In this document: in pieces, positions 6,452-11,840 of the stretch | How the letters are laid out: each line of letters starts with the position of its first letter | How positions within the stretch are numbered: position 1 is the stretch's first letter | Assembly (NCBI GenBank): GCA_022712815.1 | Contig: JAFLJW010000361.1 | Location: 1 to 11,840 of the forward strand | Length of the DNA: 11,840 nt | Source of the DNA: Pseudodesulfovibrio sp. | GTDB lineage: Bacteria > Desulfobacterota > Desulfovibrionia > Desulfovibrionales > Desulfovibrionaceae | Direction: 5' to 3' | The notes under the pieces: model-generated | The model's database searches: none | What the model was told of the DNA's origin: nothing | What the model saw: only the letters and a program-made list of their open reading frames with translations | Made by a program: the position numbers and the translations under genes

Positions 6452-7329
6452 CAGTATATCTTCCTTGACGAAAATCCCTGTCCCAGCACGTGAAAGCCGG
6501 AACCCATGATGGTGAACGCCTCCGGGTCGATTTCATAAACCAGTTCCTCCAGCCGCTTGAGCTGGATGGAGGCAACCATGGTCAGGATGACCTCCTTGGG
6601 ATCGCCGGTCCAGCCGCCTGTGCCTTTGAGCAGTGTCACGCCCCGGTCCAGCTTGGTGAGAATCACCTTGCGGAGTTCGTCTGGCTTCTTCGAGATTATC
6701 AGGACCATTTTTCGTTCGCTGAACATGCCCATGATGTATTCGATGGCAATGGCGGTGATGAAGGTCATGGCGATGGAATAAAGCACGATATGCAGGTCGA
6801 GGAAAAGAAAACCGCCGACAAATCCGATGAGGTTGAACCAGAACTCGAAGCTGCCCATGGACATGTTGAATTTTTCCTTGCAGATGACGGCCAGAATGTC
6901 TGCGCCGCCAGTGGAGCCGAGCGAGCGCAAGGCCACGCCCACGCCCGCGCCGAGGATGCCGCCGCAAGTGAAAACCGCCAACCAGATATCGGCGATGGGC
7001 AGGGTGTAGGTAATGATGTCGATGAAGAACGCGACCGCAAACATTCCGTACAGGCTGTAGAAGAAGAATCGTTTGCTGACGAACACCCATCCGAGCACGA
7101 AGACCGGCAGGTTGAGCAACAGATACCACTGGCCGGTGCTCAGTTCCCCGGAGGCGTAATAGCAGAGCAGGGCGATGCCTGACATACCGCCTGTCAGCAG
7201 CCCGTAGGGCATGGCAACGGACTTGACCGCAAAGGCGATGAGAAAGGAGCCGAATGTCAGTAGCATCAGATTCCACGGCACGCCAAAAGTCAGGGAGCGA
7301 AACCGTGTTTTCAGGTCGGTATTTTCCAT
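6451..7329 (-). CDS. YitT-family membrane protein (DUF161-type membrane domain plus C-terminal DUF2179)
   Basis: Inner-membrane protein of unknown transport or signalling role. The 292 residues begin with a short cytosolic tail. About five or six hydrophobic helices follow between residues 20 and 205, including the family signature GSTGGADILA (138-147) and, before it, GLLTGGMSGIAL (43-54). The C-terminal ~85 residues form the soluble DUF2179 domain, with KLDRGVTLLKGTGGW (about 226-240) and EVIL following. This is the standard architecture and length of YitT/YvjA/YqfU-like proteins. GGAG stands 7 nt before the ATG. The stop codon shares a base with the next gene's start, making it the first cistron of yitT-DUF62-cobS. 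YitT proteins have been suggested to move small molecules, but no substrate is established, and the sequence does not decide it. Confidence 0.9.
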   Translation of the reverse strand: MENTDLKTRFRSLTFGVPWNLMLLTFGSFLIAFAVKSVAMPYGLLTGGMSGIALLCYYASGELSTGQWYLLLNLPVFVLGWVFVSKRFFFYSLYGMFAVAFFIDIITYTLPIADIWLAVFTCGGILGAGVGVALRSLGSTGGADILAVICKEKFNMSMGSFEFWFNLIGFVGGFLFLDLHIVLYSIAMTFITAIAIEYIMGMFSERKMVLIISKKPDELRKVILTKLDRGVTLLKGTGGWTGDPKEVILTMVASIQLKRLEELVYEIDPEAFTIMGSGFHVLGQGFSSRKIY

Positions 7330-7580
7330 ATGTGTTCTCCAGCTTTTCTAGTAGCCCGTTTCGGGGATGGAGAAAACCATAAATTAGAACCGTGCATAAT
7401 TGCGGTTCCCTTTTTGAAGAGAAAAGGGAATGCAAAGTCGCCTGCTACGGTGATAGAGAATGAGCAAAGAGGTTCCGCCCCCTCCGGGCCGGGTCGCCTT
7501 TGTGCCAAACGAGAAAAATGAGATAGAATCGGACAACTGATTTTAAACAGGTCAGCTCGGCCCGGGTGGTTCTTTTGCCT
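7330..7580 (-). other. 251-nt leader region upstream of the yitT operon
   Basis: No convincing gene lies here. On the - strand, between the rdgB stop and the yitT start, I see a GC-rich patch (about 7478-7500, CCGCCCCCTCCGGGCCGGG on +) and a perfect 9-bp hairpin, TTCCCTTTT (7406-7414) / AAAAGGGAA (7422-7430). The stem is not followed by a T-run in the direction of yitT. No clear rdgB terminator or -35/-10 pair for yitT could be named. The sequence did not match any riboswitch consensus I know (cobalamin, SAM, TPP, ZTP, fluoride, guanidine). The operon may read through from rdgB or have its promoter here. Confidence 0.5.
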
Positions 7581-8189
7581 CTACTTTTGAGCTTTTTTCC
7601 AAAATTCCGGCCACAGTTCAAGGACTTTTTTCATGGCCTTTCCGCGATGCGATCGTTTGTTCTTCACTTCCGGATCAAGCTCTGCCACGTGGCAACCAAG
7701 TTCAGGATCAATGACGATAACATCATACCCGAACCCGTCATCGCCTTTATATCCATGGCCGATCACAATCTCGTAAGCTCCGTCTGCACTGATTTCCTGC
7801 CCGTTCGGAGCCACGGCAGCCATGACGCAACGATAGCGGCCCGTGCGTTTATGGTCAGGGACATCTTTCATTTCTTCCAGCATCTTCTCATTGTTGGCGT
7901 GGTCGTCGCACTGCTCGCCAGCATAGCGGGCAGAGTAGATTCCGGGCCGGCCATTCAGGGCCTCGACCTCAATGCCGGAATCGTCAGCCACAGTCACCAG
8001 CCCGGTGATTTCAGCCACGGTGCGGGCCTTGATAAAGGCGTTTTCCAGAAAAGTATCGCCGGTTTCGGGAATATCCCCGATTTCCGGGAATTCTGACAGG
8101 CTTTTCACGGTCACGCCAAACGGCTCCAACATGACCGATAGTTCCTTGATTTTGCCCTTGTTGTTGGTGGCGAGAACGATGGTATTCAT
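7581..8189 (-). CDS. rdgB: XTP/dITP diphosphatase, RdgB/HAM1 family
   Basis: Cytosolic house-cleaning enzyme that hydrolyses XTP, ITP and dITP to monophosphates so that deaminated purines are not built into nucleic acids. The 202-aa length is normal. Visible motifs are LATNNKGKIKEL (6-17, phosphate-binding TxNxxK-type loop), VADDSGIEVEALNGRPGIYSARYAG (67-91, with metal/catalytic Asp70), GDDGFGYDVIV (149-159) and KNKRSHRGKA (176-185). The usual proline after GYD is replaced by valine here, a mild deviation away from the catalytic residues. The start at ATG 8189 has AGGGG about 8 nt upstream. A -10-like TATATT lies at 8223-8218 but has no matching -35. The nested inverted repeat upstream separates it from the histidine kinase, so it is probably transcribed on its own or together with the yitT operon. 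Confidence 0.95.
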   Translation of the reverse strand: MNTIVLATNNKGKIKELSVMLEPFGVTVKSLSEFPEIGDIPETGDTFLENAFIKARTVAEITGLVTVADDSGIEVEALNGRPGIYSARYAGEQCDDHANNEKMLEEMKDVPDHKRTGRYRCVMAAVAPNGQEISADGAYEIVIGHGYKGDDGFGYDVIVIDPELGCHVAELDPEVKNKRSHRGKAMKKVLELWPEFWKKAQK

Positions 8190-8242
8190 AAGAAAGCCCC
8201 TGATCTGTTATTCAAAAAATATAATTGAAATCCCTCTGTCGT

Positions 8243-8366
8243 TGGCTGTTCAAAAAAAGTTTGGGTGCCAGGCGCAAGAAGAATCCAGGCCCGAAGCGCA
8301 TTCTTGATACGGGAGGGTCTGGATTCTTCTTGCGCCGCAGCAAGCGGGCCTTTTTTTGAACAGCCA
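8243..8366. repeat. Nested double inverted repeat; probable compound terminator of the histidine kinase gene
   Basis: The outer arms are 16 bp and exactly complementary (8243-8258 / 8351-8366), each made of TGGCTGTTC plus a run of seven A (T on the other arm). Inside lies a second, separate 18-bp perfect stem (8271-8288 / 8319-8336), extendable by four pairs including one G-U. On the - strand the inner hairpin is followed, 12 nt later, by seven T (8258-8252), only 12 nt after the kinase stop codon. On the + strand seven T follow the inner hairpin as well. Termination is the simplest reading. The nested arrangement, with terminal inverted repeats and no gene, would also suit a small MITE-like element, but I see no target-site duplication. 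Confidence 0.8.
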
Positions 8367-8377
8367 CGGGGGTTTTA

Positions 8378-9859
8378 CTACTCGGAGTCACCATTTTTCG
8401 CAACCGCCAGGGTGGGCGGCAGTCGAAGGGTCAGCTTGGTTCCGACACCTTCCTTGCTGACCAGATCCACGTCTCCGCCGATCTCGTCAACTATCTTTCG
8501 AGTCTGGGCCAGTCCAAGGCCGGAGCCTTTGCCCTTGGTGGAAAAAAACGGGCTGAAAATCTTGTCGCGGATGGCAAGGGGAATGCCGTGGCCGGTATCC
8601 TCCACGGTCAGGACCACCTGATCGCGGACCATGCTCGTGGTTACGAACAGTTTTCCGCCTCCTTCCATGGCCTCCACGGCATTTTTCACCAGATTGATCA
8701 GACATTGCTTGATCAGGTCCGGGTTGGCCTTGACTCTGGCCACGGATTTGTCCAGATCAATGTGTGCTTTCACTCCCTGATTCCTGCATGGCAGGCTCAT
8801 TACATCCATGGTGGCCGTCACTAGCGAGTTCAGGTCCACCTCGACCACCTGGGCTTCAGTGGGGCGAGTGAAATTCATGAGGCTTTTGAGAATTTCATCC
8901 AGCCGTTTCGATTCGGTGAGGATGATGGACAGCTTTTCACGAGCCTTGTCATCAAGCCCCTTGGCCCGCATAAGCGAATTGGCAAAACCGCTGATGGTAA
9001 AGAGCGGATTGCGGATCTCATGGGCCATGTAAGTGGACAACTCACCGATGGAGGCCAGTTTTTCCGCCTGTTGCAATCTGTTCTCGATAGAAGTCCGCTC
9101 GGTGATGTTCCGCCGGATGGCGACCACATGGTTAACCGTACCATCTTCATCAAAAACCGGGTAGACATAGATGCGAAAATACTGAACCCGTCCGCCCGAA
9201 TCCACCTGGCTGGTCACGGTTTCAGCCGGAGCCCTGGTCTCCATGGCCTGACCGAACGGATTTTTCTCGTATCCACATTCAGGCTTATCCGTATCTTCAA
9301 AAACATCACAATACGGCTTACCCATGAGTCCTTTTTTGGACTTGCCCGAACGAACAAGGGCTGTCTTGTTCATGCCCACCACCACGCCCTTGTTGTTCAG
9401 GAACAATATTTCCTGATCCATCTGGTCGATGATGGTTTTCAGCATGTTCTGGGTGTGCATCAGATCAAGCTTGCAGGCCACCCATATTTTGTCCGAGGTC
9501 AGCAGGTTGATGAAAAAGTTGGCCGCGTCGCGTTCTACAAGTGTAATGCCCGGCGGCAAATAATTGCGTAGCTCGTGCAGCAATGCGGGCCTGCCGGTGG
9601 CCTCGATGAGCATGTTGATTTCCGGGTGATTCTCAAGCATCTTCCGATACCCGGCGTAGGTGGGGATCGCCTGACTGGAATCGTGGACTTCCGGCAAAAC
9701 CGTCTCACTTGGCAGGGCCGCGGCAACTATGCCGATGTCTTTGAGTACCACATCATTACTCTGCTCCTTGAACATCTGCCAAAATGTCAGTAAGGCCGGT
9801 ATGTCGCCGATGATGCCGATGACGTAGCGCTTGTTTTCAATAAGGGATGCAGGCTGCAA
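8378..9859 (-). CDS. Sensor histidine kinase: Rossmann-like N-terminal domain, PAS, HisKA, HATPase_c
   Basis: Soluble two-component kinase of 493 aa with no signal peptide or membrane helix, so it should sense a cytosolic cue. Residues 11-120 alternate strands and helices (YVIGIIGDIPALL, DIGIVAAALP, EINMLIEATGRPAL, GITLVERDAANFF) and look like a dinucleotide-binding or Rossmann-type fold, though the classical GxGxxG is not intact. A PAS domain follows (about 135-255, LFLNNKGVVVGMNKTAL ... VVAIRRNITERT) with cysteines C184 and C195. The kinase core has the H-box YMAHEIRNPL (His280), N-box LINLVKNAVEAM (Asn393), G1 DTGHGI (421-426), F-box FSPFFSTK and G2 GSGLGL (445-450). The start is TTG, set by AGGAGGT at 9870-9864. 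No response regulator is adjacent, so its partner is unknown. It is divergent from rimO and ends just before a strong hairpin. Confidence 0.92.
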   Translation of the reverse strand: MQPASLIENKRYVIGIIGDIPALLTFWQMFKEQSNDVVLKDIGIVAAALPSETVLPEVHDSSQAIPTYAGYRKMLENHPEINMLIEATGRPALLHELRNYLPPGITLVERDAANFFINLLTSDKIWVACKLDLMHTQNMLKTIIDQMDQEILFLNNKGVVVGMNKTALVRSGKSKKGLMGKPYCDVFEDTDKPECGYEKNPFGQAMETRAPAETVTSQVDSGGRVQYFRIYVYPVFDEDGTVNHVVAIRRNITERTSIENRLQQAEKLASIGELSTYMAHEIRNPLFTISGFANSLMRAKGLDDKAREKLSIILTESKRLDEILKSLMNFTRPTEAQVVEVDLNSLVTATMDVMSLPCRNQGVKAHIDLDKSVARVKANPDLIKQCLINLVKNAVEAMEGGGKLFVTTSMVRDQVVLTVEDTGHGIPLAIRDKIFSPFFSTKGKGSGLGLAQTRKIVDEIGGDVDLVSKEGVGTKLTLRLPPTLAVAKNGDSE

Positions 9860-9863
9860 GTTG

Positions 9864-9870
9864 ACCTCCT
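9864..9870 (-). promoter_or_regulatory. Shine-Dalgarno fixing the TTG start of the histidine kinase
   Basis: AGGAGGT on the - strand, 4 nt from the TTG codon at 9859. It is a near-perfect ribosome-binding site at normal spacing. No ATG or GTG in that frame is as well placed. Confidence 0.85.
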
Positions 9871-9888
9871 GTCAGGGCATGTTGCACA

Positions 9889-9904
9889 CTCGCCACAAGG
9901 CGAG
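9889..9904. repeat. Small hairpin in the histidine kinase 5' leader
   Basis: CTCGCC (9889-9894) and GGCGAG (9899-9904) form a perfect 6-bp stem with loop ACAA. It lies between the probable kinase transcription start (near 9914) and its ribosome-binding site, without a T-tract. Confidence 0.6.
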
Positions 9905-9920
9905 GGAAAGATCCACTTCA

Positions 9921-9949
9921 ATACTATCCCATTTAGGTACCCATTTCAA
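9921..9949 (-). promoter_or_regulatory. Probable sigma-70 promoter of the histidine kinase
   Basis: On the - strand TTGAAA (9949-9944, 5 of 6 consensus) is followed after exactly 17 nt by TAGTAT (9926-9921, 4 of 6). Transcription would start near 9914, giving a leader of about 55 nt that carries the small hairpin and the AGGAGGT site. The -35 overlaps the rimO ribosome-binding site on the other strand. Confidence 0.6.
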
Positions 9950-9959
9950 AGGAAATGAC

Positions 9960-11288
9960 ATGAGCCAACCCACTGAATTGTCTATAAAAGTATATACTGT
10001 TAGCTTGGGCTGTCCAAAAAATCGCGTTGATACCGAGCGCCTGCTCGGAACGCTCGGTTCGGCCATGGTTCCGGTCGAGTCCGCTCTTGAGGCTGACCTG
10101 ACGCTCATCAACACCTGCGGATTCATCCAGCCCGCTGTGGAGGAATCGGTCAATACCATCCTCGAAGCCATACAGGATATCGCCGAAGCCGCAAATTCCG
10201 CTGATAAAAAACCGCTGCTGGCCGTGGCCGGATGTCTGGTCAGCCGCTATGGGCAAGACCTCAAGGACGAAATCCCGGAGGTCGATCTGTGGCTCAACAC
10301 GGAAGAGATAGAATTGTGGCCAGCCATGGCCGCCACCGCTCTGGCCGCTCCCATGGATTCCGACACCCCCCGGCGTCTGTCCACCAGTCCCAGCCATGCC
10401 TATCTTAAGATTTCCGAGGGATGCTCGCACAACTGCCGGTTCTGCACCATCCCTTCCATTCGAGGTGCGCACAAAAGTTGGTCCGTGGATTTCCTTGTCA
10501 GAGAGGCTGAAAAACTTGTCAGGGAAGTCCCTGAAATCATCGTGGTCGGGCAGGATTCCACAGCCTATGGGTCGGACCTCGATTCCGGAGAAGATATCCG
10601 CCAGCTTGTGGAAGGGCTGTCCAAATTGTCCGGCCTTGAATGGCTGCGTATCATGTACCTCTATCCCGCCGGGCTGACCGAAAACCTGCTTGCCTTCCTA
10701 AAGGACATCGGCAAACCGTTCCTGCCTTATTTCGATATTCCGCTCCAGCATGCCCACCCTGACGTGCTCTCCGGCATGGGCCGCCCGTTTGCCCGCAACC
10801 CGGAAAAGGTCATTGACCGGGTCCGAAAACATTTCCCGGACGCGGCCCTGCGCACCACGTTCATCGTCGGCTATCCCGGCGAGACCGATGAACATTTTCA
10901 GCATCTAATGGCCTTTGCCAAAAAAACGCGCTTCCATCATCTCGGTGTTTTTCCATACTGGCCTGAAGACGGCACACCTGCCGCAGCCATGGATAATCAG
11001 GTCCCTGACGAGGTCAAGCAGTTCCGGCGTGATGCTCTCATGGAACTTCAGGGCGACATCAGCGAGGAAATTCTTGGTGGATATGTCGGCGAAACTCTGC
11101 CGGTTCTGATCGAGAAGCCATCGCCTGAATGGCCGGGTCTGTATATTGGTCGGGCGTGGTTTCAGGCCCCGGAGGTTGATGGCGTGACCTATGTCAGTGC
11201 GCCGCCGGAAGCGGAGTTGGAGCCCGGGACGATTGTGGATGTCGAAATCGAGAAGGCGGACACATACGATCTGTCCGGGCTGGTGTAG
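9960..11288 (+). CDS. rimO: Ribosomal protein S12 (aspartate) methylthiotransferase
   Basis: Radical-SAM enzyme that adds a methylthio group to the conserved aspartate of ribosomal protein S12, using two [4Fe-4S] clusters. The 442-aa protein has the three domains of the family. The N-terminal UPF0004/MTTase domain carries C18 (SLGCPKNRVD), C53 (INTCGF) and C92 (AGCL). The radical-SAM core has CSHNCRFCTIPSIRG (C155, C159, C162) and PLQHAHPDVLSGMGR. The C-terminal TRAM domain ends VDVEIEKADTYDLSGLV. PSIRG and the S12-type wording favour RimO over the tRNA enzyme MiaB. The start ATG 9960 is preceded by AAAGGA (9948-9953) with 6 nt spacing. The same frame is open back to 9831, but those 43 codons overlap the kinase gene and lack family similarity. 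It is divergent from the histidine kinase; I could not name a promoter for it. Confidence 0.96.
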   Translation: MSQPTELSIKVYTVSLGCPKNRVDTERLLGTLGSAMVPVESALEADLTLINTCGFIQPAVEESVNTILEAIQDIAEAANSADKKPLLAVAGCLVSRYGQDLKDEIPEVDLWLNTEEIELWPAMAATALAAPMDSDTPRRLSTSPSHAYLKISEGCSHNCRFCTIPSIRGAHKSWSVDFLVREAEKLVREVPEIIVVGQDSTAYGSDLDSGEDIRQLVEGLSKLSGLEWLRIMYLYPAGLTENLLAFLKDIGKPFLPYFDIPLQHAHPDVLSGMGRPFARNPEKVIDRVRKHFPDAALRTTFIVGYPGETDEHFQHLMAFAKKTRFHHLGVFPYWPEDGTPAAAMDNQVPDEVKQFRRDALMELQGDISEEILGGYVGETLPVLIEKPSPEWPGLYIGRAWFQAPEVDGVTYVSAPPEAELEPGTIVDVEIEKADTYDLSGLV

Positions 11289-11629
11289 GGAATAAAGGCG
11301 GAGAAAATAAAAATAAGGATAGGAAAAAAGCTGAAAGCAAGCGATGTCGGGAAGATTTTTAGATCAAAACCGATCACATCCTTTTCACTTTCCGATTTGC
11401 CCTTTAAAATTTTTGCTCAGACTCGTGATGGTATCTAATTGTCGACGCGCCCCAAACCTATAGGGAGAAGGCGAGATGTCGTTACCCTGTCCATTTCTCC
11501 GAGAAGCCCCGGAGCAGTTGCATGTTGGCTTCATGGATGCACCTGTCAGCACAAGGGTTTTATTCCTTTGGGAAGTCATATATGGTTTTCTCTCATCATT
11601 TTTATCCGGTTCCATACGAGAGAGACCCC
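11289..11629. other. Gene-free interval between rimO and the second aminotransferase
   Basis: The first ~120 nt are A/T-rich (AAAATAAAAATAAGGATAGG) with no clear terminator hairpin for rimO. GATC-AAAACC-GATC and a TCTAAT hexamer (11434-11439, five of six to the -10 consensus, no good -35) lie before 11440. From about 11448 comes a structured-looking leader: CGCC (11448-11451) / GGCG (11470-11473) enclosing the palindrome CCTATAGG (11457-11464), then a CTCCG/CGGAG pairing near 11500. I recognise no riboswitch, and no open frame here looks like a real protein. Confidence 0.5.
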
Positions 11630-11840
11630 ATGACATTGAAAATGAGCAAACAAAGGGCTTTGGTAGCTCAATCCGAGATTCGCAACATGTCCATCGAGTG
11701 CGCCCGAGTGGGCGGCATCAATTTGGCACAGGGAGTTTGCGACCTGCCCGTGCCATGTGTCGTTGTTCAGGGAGCCAAAGAGGCCATGGAGCGCGGAGTC
11801 AACATCTACACCCGTTTCGACGGACGGCCTGAGCTGCGCA
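11630..11840 (+). CDS. PLP-dependent class I/II aminotransferase, N-terminal fragment (3' end outside window)
   Basis: Seventy codons are visible, reading MTLKMSKQRALVAQSEIRNM, then a segment with INLAQGVCDLPVP and finally INYTRF-like wording (NIYTRFDGRPELR) at the window edge. This is the N-terminal arm, the N-L-x-Q-G-x-x-D substrate-binding loop, and the Y-x-x-x-x-G-x-x-x-L-R motif of fold-type I aminotransferases related to aspartate and kynurenine aminotransferases. The catalytic lysine lies beyond the window. The start is uncertain. ATG 11630 has only GAGAGAGA about 4 nt upstream. In-frame alternatives are ATG 11582 (GGGAAG 6 nt upstream, 16 extra residues) and ATG 11642. It differs from the 2357-3550 enzyme in this region (LAQGVCDLPVP versus SLGNPDLPPPP), so it is a separate subfamily and not a tandem duplicate. 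Confidence 0.82.
   Translation, partial: MTLKMSKQRALVAQSEIRNMSIECARVGGINLAQGVCDLPVPCVVVQGAKEAMERGVNIYTRFDGRPELR

Noticed and set aside
6490..7182. 230-codon open frame on the + strand
   Set aside because: Antisense shadow of the yitT-family gene; acidic/His-rich translation with no hydrophobic core or motif.
6533..7435. 300-codon open frame on the - strand extending past the yitT start
   Set aside because: Same-strand alternative frame of yitT; His/Arg-rich, no domain, and lacks a good ribosome-binding site.
7566..8096. 176-codon open frame on the + strand
   Set aside because: Antisense shadow of rdgB, with no recognisable motif.
9831..9959. Extended N-terminus of RimO
   Set aside because: Would overlap the divergent kinase start; the first family residues and a proper SD belong to ATG 9960.
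11385..11636. 83-codon open frame on the - strand between rimO and the second aminotransferase
   Set aside because: No motif and no convincing start context; it runs antisense across the start of the aminotransferase gene, so it is probably chance.
1..11840. A defence system or other novel multi-gene accessory system
   Set aside because: Every sizeable gene belongs to a known housekeeping or metabolic family, and no nuclease, toxin-antitoxin, reverse transcriptase, transposase or phage-like gene is visible.

Overview
The window reads as a stretch of core chromosome from a sulfate-reducing deltaproteobacterium of the Desulfovibrio/Pseudodesulfovibrio type. This is inferred from the protein flavour (alanine/glycine-rich, moderately high GC), the gene assortment, and the palindrome-rich intergenic sequence, which resembles what I recall from that group. 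I see no phage, transposase, CRISPR array or defence genes, and no tRNA or rRNA. Most genes are full-length members of well-known families.

Layout, left to right. The C-terminal two thirds of ilvD (+, branched-chain amino acid synthesis) ends at a textbook terminator (1149-1181). A lone periplasmic solute-binding protein of the family 3 type (+, 1318-2073) follows. It converges on a class I/II aminotransferase (-, 2357-3550), with a shared bidirectional terminator (2122-2162) between them. Upstream of the aminotransferase lie a 25-bp perfect inverted repeat (3684-3738) and a cluster of short palindromes (3768-3832). These sit downstream of an SppA-type signal peptide peptidase that carries a lipoprotein signal (-, 3842-4819).

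Next, transcribed leftward, is a tight three-gene block: a YitT-family membrane protein, a SAM hydroxide adenosyltransferase (DUF62) and cobS (cobalamin synthase). The first junction overlaps by one base and the second abuts with no gap, so the three are almost certainly co-transcribed and translationally coupled; sppA follows 69 nt later. Upstream is a 251-nt leader and then rdgB/HAM1 (XTP/dITP diphosphatase, -). A nested double inverted repeat (8243-8366) separates rdgB from a PAS histidine kinase (-, TTG start). The kinase's N-terminal ~120 residues look like a Rossmann-type domain. It is divergent from rimO (+, ribosomal protein S12 methylthiotransferase). A 341-nt gene-free interval then leads to the start of a second PLP-dependent aminotransferase (+), cut by the window end.

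No clear previously undescribed multi-gene system is visible. The items most worth a second look are the kinase's N-terminal sensor domain, the yitT-DUF62-cobS coupling, and the three elaborate palindromic intergenic structures.
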